The position numbers were made by a program, and so were the translations under genes. The notes below the pieces were generated by a model. That model was not told where the DNA came from. It searched no databases and saw only the letters and a program-made list of their open reading frames with translations. A stretch of 47,086 nucleotides of DNA from Pseudomonas sp. UBA4194 (GTDB lineage Bacteria; Pseudomonadota; Gammaproteobacteria; Pseudomonadales; Pseudomonadaceae), in assembly GCF_002379585.1 (NCBI RefSeq), contig NZ_DFUE01000019.1, positions 116,804 to 163,889 on the forward strand. The letters run 5' to 3'. This document shows positions 33,793 through 43,268 of this stretch, piece by piece. How positions within the stretch are numbered: position 1 is the stretch's first letter; each line of letters opens with the position of its first letter.

Positions 33793-34572
33793 TCAGGGGT
33801 TAGCGATCTGCTTATTGAGCGTATCGATGCGTCTGGCCATGCTCTCGATCAAGCTATGGGCGATACGCGGGTTGGTCTGGGTAAGGCTGAGGAACTGATC
33901 CTTCGGAATCATCATGACCGTGCAGGGCACGCGGGTGATCACCGTGGCGCTGCGCTTTTCAGCTGTGAACACGGCCATGGCGCCGAAGATTTCATCCTTG
34001 GGCACGTCGCCTACCTTGTGGCCGTCGACGAAGGCCTCCGCATGGCCATCGATGATCACGAAAACGTGGTCGGCCTCGTCACCCTGATTGATCAGGGTTT
34101 CACCGGCAGCCACATGTTTGAAGCCGTTGGCGCTGCGAAACTCAGGGGGCTTCAGACGTGTGATCGCATCACGGGCCAGGGTCGCTTGACCGTCCAGGTA
34201 TTCCAGCAGCCATTCCTGGCGCTTGGCCGAGGCGCCGATGTGCAGCAGGGCCGCCTCACGGTCGTAGGGCACCAGGCGCACGTCGCCTTCGCTGCGATAG
34301 ACGCAGGAGGGCGCCTGGCGATCCAGTCGCAGGCCCAGCAGATCGCCGTCTTGCAGGTAGAACAGGGGACGATCGTTGAGCCGGGCATGGACCGTGCCGC
34401 TCTCGATTAGGTACAACCGGGCGTCATCGAACAGCCCACTCAAATCGCCGCCGTCGGCGACGTCGATAGCAGCCGCCACCGGTTCCAGGCCCTCGAGCAT
34501 CTGCCCGGCAATGCTTTGCAGGCGATTGATCCACGCGTCGGCGTACGCCGGCTGTTCCCCCAATAAATACAT
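33793..34572 (-). CDS. cbpA: Cyclic-nucleotide-binding domain protein (CbpA-like)
   Basis: This 259-residue protein has a degenerate N-terminal half that looks like a second cNMP-type fold (about 40-110) and a canonical cyclic-nucleotide-binding domain near 150-245. The latter shows AAGETLINQGDEADHVFVIIDGHAEAF and the phosphate-binding-like KDEIFGAMAVFTAEKRSATV. No helix-turn-helix follows, so it is not a Crp-type regulator. In P. aeruginosa the corresponding gene beside prrF encodes the cAMP-binding protein CbpA, under Vfr control and polarly located. That assignment rests on synteny and domain content. Confidence 0.8.
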   Translation of the reverse strand: MYLLGEQPAYADAWINRLQSIAGQMLEGLEPVAAAIDVADGGDLSGLFDDARLYLIESGTVHARLNDRPLFYLQDGDLLGLRLDRQAPSCVYRSEGDVRLVPYDREAALLHIGASAKRQEWLLEYLDGQATLARDAITRLKPPEFRSANGFKHVAAGETLINQGDEADHVFVIIDGHAEAFVDGHKVGDVPKDEIFGAMAVFTAEKRSATVITRVPCTVMMIPKDQFLSLTQTNPRIAHSLIESMARRIDTLNKQIANP

Positions 34573-34609
34573 GATTGCAATCTCTGGCTGCGTAGCGCCT
34601 GGTAAAGGT

Positions 34610-34882
34610 CTAGCTCTTGAGGCGTGACGATATAGATTCCAGTTGTTTATTCAAGGCCTCTTTGCGCTCGGCCGGAATGTCGTTCCAGTGCATGTCCAGC
34701 AGTGCGCCCTCAATGGCATAGAGCAGCACCTTGGAGGCGCGAAAGCCGCGGTTCTTGACGGCGCGATAGGCATCTACCGCGCCTAACCGGCGCAGGTCCG
34801 ACGCCGTGTGTATGCCTACGGCGTGCAGCCATTGCGCCGAGGTCTTGCCCAGGTTCTTCAGGTGCTGAAGTTCATCGTTCAT
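34610..34882 (-). CDS. TfoX C-terminal-domain-only protein
   Basis: This 90-residue protein starts at ATG 34882 with an excellent AAGGAGG ribosome binding site; the codon before is TTG and is not needed. It contains only the helix-hairpin-helix-like C-terminal domain of TfoX/Sxy (LKNLGKTSAQWLHAVGIHT, then VDAYRAVKNRGFRASKVLLYAIEGALL). The N-terminal TfoX domain is missing, which is common for stand-alone forms in Pseudomonas. A competence role cannot be assumed. The cNMP-binding gene follows 37 bases downstream, so they are probably co-transcribed. Confidence 0.85.
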   Translation of the reverse strand: MNDELQHLKNLGKTSAQWLHAVGIHTASDLRRLGAVDAYRAVKNRGFRASKVLLYAIEGALLDMHWNDIPAERKEALNKQLESISSRLKS

Positions 34883-34974
34883 CAAGCCTCCTTGCCTTGG
34901 CCGAGCTCATGAAGGGGGTGTCGATGCTCCGCAAATCTGAGAGGAGTGTAGCGCCACTTCATAAAACCGCGGCC

Positions 34975-35021
34975 GTGGCAGCAGCCTAAGCCGCGTCAGC
35001 GCTCCCCCCTGTCGGCTGCCC
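34975..35021. repeat. Degenerate REP-like half site with inverted repeat
   Basis: GGCAGCAGCCTAAGCCGCGT resembles one arm of the repeat pair at 11620-11707 (TAGCAGCGGCGTAAGCCGCG). GGCAGC (34977-34982) can pair with GCTGCC (35016-35021). This 147-base intergenic region otherwise shows nothing definite. Confidence 0.4.
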
Positions 35022-35029
35022 CGCAGACC

Positions 35030-36574
35030 CTACAAACCCGGCAAGCGCTGACGAATCTGCTCCACCAACTTGTCCAGGCTGTCGCTTTCGTTGGTTTCCA
35101 CGCGCCTGGTCTGCAGCAGTTCGGCCTGACTCAATGGCTCGCGGTTGGCTCGCTGGGCATCGATCACCTCTTGCGTGGCGTCGGAGGGGTCGTCGCTTTG
35201 CGCCTGACGTTGCTGCAGCCAGCTGGAAATCACCGCGGCCGGCGCGTTGCAGTCAAGAATCAGGAATGGCACACCGGTCGTTTCCGCGACTTCGGCCGCC
35301 GCTTCACGCTGGGCGGACTTGAGGTAGGTCGCATCGATCACGGCGGGCAGCCCGGCGCGCAGAACGGTAGCGGCCAAGGCGTGCAGGTGAGCGTAGGTGG
35401 CTTCGCTGGTACTCGCGTCATACAGGCCGGATTCGGCGGTCTGGGTATTGAACAGACGCTTGCGTTCCACATCCGAACGCAGGCGCACGGCACCGAGCGC
35501 TTCGACCAGGCGCATGGCTACATGGCTTTTACCGACGGCCGAAACACCACTGGTGACCGCCAGGAACCGCGAAGGAATGGCGCTGTAGCTCTCCGCCAGA
35601 TTGGCGTAGTTGCGGTACTGCCGCAGGGTGGTCGCGCGTTCCACGCCGCTGGCTTCGGCGGGCATGCTGAACAGCGCCACCTTGGCCCTGACCAGGGCGC
35701 GGTAGGCCTTGTAGAAGTTCAACAGCTCCAGGCCACGGTAGTCACCGGTCAGCTCCAGATACTGGCTGATGAAGCGCCGGGCGAAGCTTTTCAGGCCACG
35801 GTCTTCCAGGTCCATGGCCAGGAAGCCGACGTCGGCGTAAACGTCGGTGAAGCGGAAGGGCTCGTTGAATTCGATGCAGTCGAAGATCACCACCTCGCCA
35901 TCGATCACCGTGGCGTTGCCCAGATGGATATCACCATGGCATTCGCGGATGAACCCCTGAGCCTTGCGTTCGATCAGCAGCGGCTTGAGTCGCTCGAAGC
36001 TGGCTTGGGCCCAGGCTTGCAGGGCCTCGAGCTGGAGCAGGTCGTTCTTGTCGCTGAGGAAGGGGCGAATCTGCTCGAAATTCTGTTCCACCGGCGCCAT
36101 CACAGCCTCCGGCGTGCCGGCCTCGTTGGCTTCGGGGACCACCGGCGCGGCCTGGTGGAAATCGGCGATCTGGCGGGCCAGCGAGTCGACATGCTGGCTG
36201 GTCAGCTCGCCGTTGGCCTGCAAGGTACTCAGCAGGTTGCCACCTTCGAACTGGCGCATCTGCAGCATGTACTCGATGGCCTCACCCGACCCATCGAGGC
36301 GAGGGGCGTCGGCGCTGCCGGTGATCGGTAACACCTGGAGATACAAATCTTGCGTCAGACGCTGGTTCAGACGCAGTTCCTCGGCACAGAAGTGCTGACG
36401 TGCCGACAGCTCGGAGAAGTCCAGGAAGCCGAAATTGACCGGTTTCTTGATCTTGTAGGCGTAGGGGCCGGTGAGCAGCACCCAGGAGATATGCGTCTCG
36501 ATGACCTGGAAACCCTCCACCGGATGGGGGTACAGGGCCGGGTTCTGCAGGGCGGCGATCAGGGTTTGGCTCAC
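35030..36574 (-). CDS. Fused APH-like phosphotransferase and P-loop kinase
   Basis: This 514-residue cytoplasmic protein has two modules. The N-terminal part (about 1-320) is aminoglycoside-phosphotransferase-like, with the catalytic loop CHGDIHLGNATVI and the metal motif VIFDCIEF. The C-terminal part (about 335-514) is a small P-loop kinase with Walker A SGVSAVGKSHVA and a later VIDATYLKSAQRE motif. This fusion is widespread in proteobacteria and has no established substrate; antibiotic resistance should not be inferred. It is transcribed divergently from mrcB with 119 bases between their starts. Confidence 0.85.
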   Translation of the reverse strand: MSQTLIAALQNPALYPHPVEGFQVIETHISWVLLTGPYAYKIKKPVNFGFLDFSELSARQHFCAEELRLNQRLTQDLYLQVLPITGSADAPRLDGSGEAIEYMLQMRQFEGGNLLSTLQANGELTSQHVDSLARQIADFHQAAPVVPEANEAGTPEAVMAPVEQNFEQIRPFLSDKNDLLQLEALQAWAQASFERLKPLLIERKAQGFIRECHGDIHLGNATVIDGEVVIFDCIEFNEPFRFTDVYADVGFLAMDLEDRGLKSFARRFISQYLELTGDYRGLELLNFYKAYRALVRAKVALFSMPAEASGVERATTLRQYRNYANLAESYSAIPSRFLAVTSGVSAVGKSHVAMRLVEALGAVRLRSDVERKRLFNTQTAESGLYDASTSEATYAHLHALAATVLRAGLPAVIDATYLKSAQREAAAEVAETTGVPFLILDCNAPAAVISSWLQQRQAQSDDPSDATQEVIDAQRANREPLSQAELLQTRRVETNESDSLDKLVEQIRQRLPGL

Positions 36575-36654
36575 GGGCGATCCTTCAAGGACAAGATGGT
36601 TTCAAGGCCGTCATTATGGCCACTGAACCGAGCGATGCAAACCGGCGAAGCGCG

Positions 36655-36692
36655 TCTGCCCGCGACAAATCAAAGTGCGTATAATCCGCCGC
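36655..36692 (+). promoter_or_regulatory. -10 element abutting the mrcB start codon
   Basis: A perfect TATAAT lies at 36680-36685, only eight bases before the mrcB ATG, which predicts a transcript with almost no 5' leader. The -35 region is weak (TCTGCC near 36655), so an extra factor or an upstream promoter may contribute. Confidence 0.5.
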
Positions 36693-36693
36693 C

Positions 36694-39018
36694 ATGACTC
36701 GAACCCGATCTTCCCGTACCCCTAAAAAACGCCCATCCGGCGGCTTGCGCACCTGGCTCGGCTGGGGCCTCAAGCTCGGCCTGGTAGGGCTCGTCATCCT
36801 TGCAGGCTTCGCCGTGTACCTCGATGCCGTGGTGCAGGAGAAGTTTTCCGGCAAGCGCTGGACCATCCCCGCCAAGGTCTACGCGCGCCCGCTGGAACTG
36901 TTCGTCGGGCAGAAGCTGGCCAAGAACGATTTCCTCACCGAGCTCGATGCCCTGGGGTATCGCCGGCAAACCGCGATCGACGGTCCGGGCACCGATTCGG
37001 TGAACGGCAACACCGTGGACCTCAATACCCGCGGCTTCCAGTTCTATGAGGGGCTGGAGCAGGCCCAGGCCGTGCGTGTGCGTTTCTCCGGCGACTATGT
37101 CTCCGAGCTCAGCGGCGCCAACGGCTCGAAGGTCGCCGTGGTACGGCTCGAGCCGCTGCTGATCGGCGGCCTGTATCCGAAGAACCTCGAGGATCGCATC
37201 CTGATCAAGCTCGATCAGGTGCCACCTTATCTGCTCGACACCCTGGTGACGGTGGAAGACCGCGACTTCTATCACCACTTCGGGGTCTCGCCGAAGTCGA
37301 TTGCCCGCGCGTTCTGGGTCAACGCCTCATCCGGCGCCATGCGCCAGGGTGGCAGCACCTTGACCCAGCAGTTGGTGAAGAACTTCTACCTGACCAACGA
37401 ACGCAGTCTGACCCGCAAGCTCACCGAAGCCATGATGGCGGTGCTCCTCGAACTGCACTACGACAAGCGCGAAATCCTCGAGGCTTACCTTAACGAAGTG
37501 TTCGTCGGTCAGGACGGCCAACGGGCGGTGCACGGCTTCGGCCTGGCCAGCCAGTTCTTCTTCAGTCAGCCGCTGTCCGAGCTCAAGCTGCATCAGGTGG
37601 CGCTGCTGGTGGGCATGGTCAAGGGGCCGTCTTCCTATAACCCGCGCCGCTACCCCGAGCGCGCGTTGGAACGTCGCAATCTGGTGCTCGATCTTCTCGC
37701 GCAGCAGGGCGTTGCCACTCAGGAAGCGGTGGATGCGGCGAAAAAGATGCCGCTGGGTGTGACCAAGCGCGGCAGTCTGGCCGACAGTTCGTTCCCGGGC
37801 TTCCTCGATCTGGTCAAGCGGCAACTGCGCGATGACTACCGTGACGAGGACTTGACCGAGGAAGGGCTGCGCATTTTCACCAGCTTCGATCCGATCCTGC
37901 AGATGAAAGCCGAAGCCTCGGTCAGTGAGACCTTCAAGCGGCTGTCCGGGCGCAAGGGCTCCGATGAGGTCGAGGCGGCGATGGTGGTCACCAATCCTGA
38001 AAGCGGCGAAGTGCAAGCTCTGGTAGGCAGCCGTCTCCCCGGTTTCGCCGGCTTCAACCGTGCGCTGGATGCCGTACGCCCGATTGGCTCGCTGATCAAG
38101 CCGGCGGTCTACCTGACCGCCCTCGAGCAGCCCAGCAAATACACCCTGACCAGTTGGGTGCAGGACGAGCCATTCTCGGTCAAAGGCGCCGACGGGCAGA
38201 TCTGGAAGCCGCAGAACTATGAGCGCACCGCCAATGGCACCGTGTTCCTCTACCAGGGCCTGGCCCATTCCTACAACCTGTCCACGGCCCGCCTGGGCCT
38301 GGAGCTGGGTGTACCGAATGTGCTGAAGACCTTGGGCATGCTCGGCGTGCAGGTCGATTGGCCCGCGTATCCGGCCATGCTGCTCGGCGCTGGCGGTCTG
38401 TCGCCGATGCAGGTGGCAACCATGTACCAGACCCTGGCCAATGGTGGCTTCAACACACCCATGCGCGGTATCCGTAGCGTGCTCACCGCCGAAGGGGAGC
38501 CGCTCAAGCGCTATCCGTTCCAGATCCAGCAGCGCTTCGATCCGGCGTCCATCTACCTGATCCAGAACGCCATGCAGCGCGTCATGCGCGAAGGCACGGG
38601 GCGTTCGGTGTACAACGTGTTGCCGGGCAATCTGAACCTCGCCGGCAAGACCGGTACCAGTAACGACTCCCGTGACAGCTGGTTCGCAGGTTTCAGCCAG
38701 GACGTGCTGGCAGTGGTCTGGCTCGGCCGCGACGATAATGGCAAGACCCCCTTCACCGGTGCGACGGGTGCCTTGCAGGTCTGGACCAGCTTCATGAAGA
38801 AAGCCGACCCGCTGCCGCTGGACACGCCGGTGCCGGACAATATCGTGCAGGCCTGGGTCGATGCCAAGACCGGGCAGGGCTCCGATGCCAGCTGCCCCAA
38901 TGCCGTGCAGATGCCGTATATTCGTGGCAGCGAACCGACTCCAGGTACCGCGTGCGGAGGCGGCGAGCAAGCCCCTGCCGATTCGGTAATGGATTGGGTC
39001 AAAGGCTGGTTGAATTAA
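36694..39018 (+). CDS. mrcB: Penicillin-binding protein 1B
   Basis: PBP1B is a bifunctional peptidoglycan polymerase and crosslinker in the inner membrane. The 774-residue product has a short basic cytoplasmic tail, one transmembrane helix (about 28-50) and a UB2H-like domain (about 65-150). The GT51 glycosyltransferase has its catalytic Glu near 188 (TVEDRDFYHHFG) and GSTLTQQLVKNFYLT. The transpeptidase has the nucleophile Ser466 (SLIK), an SYN-type motif in HSYNLST and KTGTS near 652. The ATG at 36694 has no ribosome binding site. lpoP follows after 16 bases. Confidence 0.96.
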   Translation: MTRTRSSRTPKKRPSGGLRTWLGWGLKLGLVGLVILAGFAVYLDAVVQEKFSGKRWTIPAKVYARPLELFVGQKLAKNDFLTELDALGYRRQTAIDGPGTDSVNGNTVDLNTRGFQFYEGLEQAQAVRVRFSGDYVSELSGANGSKVAVVRLEPLLIGGLYPKNLEDRILIKLDQVPPYLLDTLVTVEDRDFYHHFGVSPKSIARAFWVNASSGAMRQGGSTLTQQLVKNFYLTNERSLTRKLTEAMMAVLLELHYDKREILEAYLNEVFVGQDGQRAVHGFGLASQFFFSQPLSELKLHQVALLVGMVKGPSSYNPRRYPERALERRNLVLDLLAQQGVATQEAVDAAKKMPLGVTKRGSLADSSFPGFLDLVKRQLRDDYRDEDLTEEGLRIFTSFDPILQMKAEASVSETFKRLSGRKGSDEVEAAMVVTNPESGEVQALVGSRLPGFAGFNRALDAVRPIGSLIKPAVYLTALEQPSKYTLTSWVQDEPFSVKGADGQIWKPQNYERTANGTVFLYQGLAHSYNLSTARLGLELGVPNVLKTLGMLGVQVDWPAYPAMLLGAGGLSPMQVATMYQTLANGGFNTPMRGIRSVLTAEGEPLKRYPFQIQQRFDPASIYLIQNAMQRVMREGTGRSVYNVLPGNLNLAGKTGTSNDSRDSWFAGFSQDVLAVVWLGRDDNGKTPFTGATGALQVWTSFMKKADPLPLDTPVPDNIVQAWVDAKTGQGSDASCPNAVQMPYIRGSEPTPGTACGGGEQAPADSVMDWVKGWLN

Positions 39019-39034
39019 GCAAAGAGGAAATGAA

Positions 39035-39835
39035 GTGAACAAGTGGTGGTTTCCTGCCTTGACGGCACTGGCTTTGCTCAACGGTTGCGCGAGCGTACAG
39101 CGCGGCTCCATTCCGGTGGTCGACTCGGGTTCGGCTGTGACCAATGGCGAGCGCGTATCCCGCACCGGCGGCTTCCGGCAGACCACGGTGATGCGTCCGC
39201 AGGCCAAGGCCCAGGCCATCGAGGAAGATTCCGGCGTGGTGGTGATGGTGCCTGGCGGCGCCGGCTCGCAGCCTATCCAGAGCTTCCCGGCACCCACTGG
39301 CAACGCGCCGATCAGCACCGGCCCGATCACGCCCGGCCCGATCATTCCGGGGCCCAGCAATTCGGCACCGATCAACACCGCGCCAGTGAACACCGCGCCA
39401 GCCTATACTCCGCCGGCCACCGGTGGCAGCCGTACCAGCACCTACACCGCGCCCATCAGCGCACCGAGCGGCATCCCGCGCAGCAGCGGCGGGCTGTCGG
39501 CCGACGAGCAGTTGGACGGGCCCGTGCTGGCGCTGCTCACCACCGCCCAGCAACAGCAGGGCGGCGGCGATCTCAATGGCGCCTCTTCGAGTCTGGAGCG
39601 CGCGCAGCGCATCGCGCCGCGTGAACCACAGGTGCTCTACAAACTGGCCCAGGTACGCCTGGCTCAAGGTGATGCCGCCCAGTCCGAACAACTGGCGCGC
39701 CGTGCCCTGACCTACGCCAATGGTCGACCCGACCTGCAATCGAGCCTGTGGAACCTGATCGCTCAGTCCCGTGAAAAACAGGGCGATAGCGCAGGCGCGG
39801 CCCTGGCGCGCCAGAAAGCCCAGAGCAGTTCGTGA
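39035..39835 (+). CDS. lpoP: Outer-membrane lipoprotein, probable PBP1B activator LpoP
   Basis: This 266-residue lipoprotein starts at GTG 39035 behind AGAGGAAA. The signal peptide ends in the lipobox LLNGC with acylated Cys at about residue 18. A long low-complexity tether follows (about 85-135, repeating GPI, APINTAPVN and similar Pro units), then a tetratricopeptide-like C-terminal domain (about 165-260, PREPQVLYKLAQVRLAQGD). In P. aeruginosa, LpoP, an operon partner of the PBP1B gene with a disordered tether and TPR domain, activates PBP1B and replaces the LpoB of E. coli. Architecture and position fit; the function is inferred by analogy. Confidence 0.82.
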   Translation: MNKWWFPALTALALLNGCASVQRGSIPVVDSGSAVTNGERVSRTGGFRQTTVMRPQAKAQAIEEDSGVVVMVPGGAGSQPIQSFPAPTGNAPISTGPITPGPIIPGPSNSAPINTAPVNTAPAYTPPATGGSRTSTYTAPISAPSGIPRSSGGLSADEQLDGPVLALLTTAQQQQGGGDLNGASSSLERAQRIAPREPQVLYKLAQVRLAQGDAAQSEQLARRALTYANGRPDLQSSLWNLIAQSREKQGDSAGAALARQKAQSSS

Positions 39836-40164
39836 TGGATGGTCGTTTTCCGGCGATCGCCGAGCACCTGCTGTTGATCGAGCGCGAACTGCGTCTGCAG
39901 GGGTGGTGGCAGGACACACCGCCCAGCGCCGAGGCCCTGGCCAGTGTCGAGCCGTTCAGTGTCGACACCCTGGATTTCGATCAGTGGCTGCAGTGGATCT
40001 TCCTGCCGCGCATGAAGATGATTCTCGAGCAGGACCTGCCGCTGCCCAATGCCTCGGGCATCCTCGCCATGGCCGAAATGGTCTATGCCGACCGCGCCGA
40101 GCAGAGCCGTGGACTGCGCGCTTCGCTGGCGCGTTTCGATGAGTTGATCAGCGCCGCGCGCTAG
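39835..40164 (+). CDS. YqcC family protein
   Basis: This 109-residue cytoplasmic protein is all-helical in character, with the family's WLQWIFLPRMKMILE and LPNASGILAMAEM segments. ATG 39835 overlaps the lpoP stop; a GTG at 39832 is in frame one codon before. YqcC (DUF446) proteins have no firm function, and in E. coli yqcC adjoins the pseudouridine synthase gene truC. Here it is the third gene of the mrcB operon. Confidence 0.85.
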   Translation: MDGRFPAIAEHLLLIERELRLQGWWQDTPPSAEALASVEPFSVDTLDFDQWLQWIFLPRMKMILEQDLPLPNASGILAMAEMVYADRAEQSRGLRASLARFDELISAAR

Positions 40165-40167
40165 GGC

Positions 40168-40602
40168 TCAGTTGCACTGGTCGCCAATCATCGTCTGCAC
40201 TTCCTCGATCTTCGCCTGACGCTCCGGCTCGGTCATGCGCTTGAATTCGCCATCCACTTCCTGACGGATTCGAGGGTTGTTCTTCAACTGAGCCAGGTTG
40301 GTCCGCGCCGTGGTACAGAACTCTTTGCGCCGCGCCTCCTGATCCACCACCTGGGCCTTGACCTGCTTGTCGATGCGCCGTTGCTCGGCGTCGCCGTCAA
40401 CGGCGGCAGCGGCCCCTGGGTTCGGCTGCTCGGGCGCTGGCACCGGTTTGACTGTATCCAGCGGCGTGACCTTCTGCCCCGCAGGCGGCTGCGCATCGAA
40501 ATGAGTCACACCCTGCGCATCGACCCATTTATAGATCTGGCCAGCCATGGCCAGGGGTGCCAGGGCTATCAGCAGGCCGACGGCCACTAGTTGAGAACGC
40601 AT
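40168..40602 (-). CDS. DUF4124 domain-containing secreted protein
   Basis: This 144-residue exported protein from ATG 40602 has a signal peptide (MRSQLVAVGLLIALAPLAMA). It is followed by the DUF4124 motif GQIYKWVDAQGVTHFDAQPP, a proline/alanine-rich linker and a charged helical C-terminal part with two cysteines (EFCTTAR and GDQCN). The function is unknown; the domain is common in periplasmic proteins of gammaproteobacteria. It converges with the mrcB operon, ending 3 bases from the yqcC-like gene, and is divergent from ilvI. Confidence 0.87.
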   Translation of the reverse strand: MRSQLVAVGLLIALAPLAMAGQIYKWVDAQGVTHFDAQPPAGQKVTPLDTVKPVPAPEQPNPGAAAAVDGDAEQRRIDKQVKAQVVDQEARRKEFCTTARTNLAQLKNNPRIRQEVDGEFKRMTEPERQAKIEEVQTMIGDQCN

Positions 40603-41002
40603 GACGAGTCCTTGAATGTCCAGTGCAAGCATGAAATTACCACAGGATATAGCGTGAGAAGGGTTTCTTGCGCTATTTCAGTGCAAATGCGCAAGAAAAC
40701 GCACGCGTCACTTGACTTGTACCAGTCGAATCAGAAGAATCCAAAGTCCGCTGTACAGGGACTGCCAGAAGCAGACCCACACAGCAGAGCAAAGGCGCAC
40801 ACCCGCGCCGACCCGTAACACCCGCAACGCGTTACCTCGCGCTGGGTGGGAAAGCCCCGCAACACTTGGGTGCTCCCAATACTTGCTCAGTCAGTGCTGA
40901 CGTACGTCGGCGACCACCGTCGCTCATGCTCTGCTGGCAGTAAACCTATTAAGACCCGTTCCCTCGATGGAGCGGTATTCTGGCGTTTTAGAGGTGAACA
41001 AC
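40603..41002 (+). promoter_or_regulatory. Promoter and long leader of ilvIHC
   Basis: This 400-base region without a gene precedes ilvI. TTGACT (40712-40717) and AAGAAT (40735-40740) with 17-base spacing make a plausible sigma-70 promoter. The transcript would carry a leader of about 250 bases. A hairpin TTGGG-TGCT-CCCAA (40866-40879) lies in the leader. I see no leader peptide rich in Ile, Val or Leu codons and no intrinsic terminator, so classical attenuation is not supported. Confidence 0.5.
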
Positions 41003-42727
<1,725 letters not shown>

Positions 42728-42729
42728 TC

Positions 42730-43221
42730 ATGCGGCATATCATTTCGCTTTTGCTGGAGAACGAACCTGGCGCGCTGTCGCGTGTGGTCGGCCTGTTCTC
42801 CCAGCGTAACTACAACATCGAGAGCCTGACGGTTGCGCCTACCGAGGACCCGACCCTGTCGCGTCTGACGCTGACCACCGTTGGCCAGGATGAAGTGATC
42901 GAACAGATCACGAAAAACCTCAACAAATTGATCGAGGTGGTCAAGCTGGTCGACCTGTCGGAAAGCGCTCATATCGAGCGCGAACTGATGCTGGTCAAGG
43001 TGAAGGCTACTGGCGCCCAACGCGCCGAGGTCAAACGCACCACGGATATCTACCGTGGGCAGATCGTTGATGTCAGCAGTAGCGTCTACACCGTTCAGCT
43101 GACCGGCACCAGCGACAAGCTGGATAGCTTCCTGCAGTCCATTGGCACCGCCGCGATTCTCGAAACCGTGCGCAGTGGCGTCACCGGCATCGCCCGTGGC
43201 GACAAAGTGCTGAGCATCTAA
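42730..43221 (+). CDS. ilvH: Acetolactate synthase regulatory subunit
   Basis: IlvH stimulates the catalytic subunit and confers valine feedback inhibition. The 163-residue product starts at ATG 42730 (MRHIISLLLENEPGALSRV). The N-terminal ACT domain (about 4-75) carries the effector-site region NEPGALSRVVGLFSQRNYNI. The C-terminal domain (about 85-163) contains RAEVKRTTDIYRGQIVDVS. The longer frame to 42457 runs through ilvI and is spurious. It is coupled to ilvI, and ilvC follows after 47 bases. Confidence 0.97.
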   Translation: MRHIISLLLENEPGALSRVVGLFSQRNYNIESLTVAPTEDPTLSRLTLTTVGQDEVIEQITKNLNKLIEVVKLVDLSESAHIERELMLVKVKATGAQRAEVKRTTDIYRGQIVDVSSSVYTVQLTGTSDKLDSFLQSIGTAAILETVRSGVTGIARGDKVLSI

Positions 43222-43268
43222 CCAATTTAGCGAATGGCCCGAGCGGCCAGAACAACAGGGGATATTTC

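Noticed and set aside
35030..36574. Aminoglycoside resistance gene
   Set aside because: The APH-like module is fused to a P-loop kinase in a widespread housekeeping-type protein; kinase fold alone does not show drug modification.
40591..40818. 75-residue frame as a possible ilv leader peptide
   Set aside because: There is no run of Ile, Val or Leu codons, no terminator behind it and no ribosome binding site.
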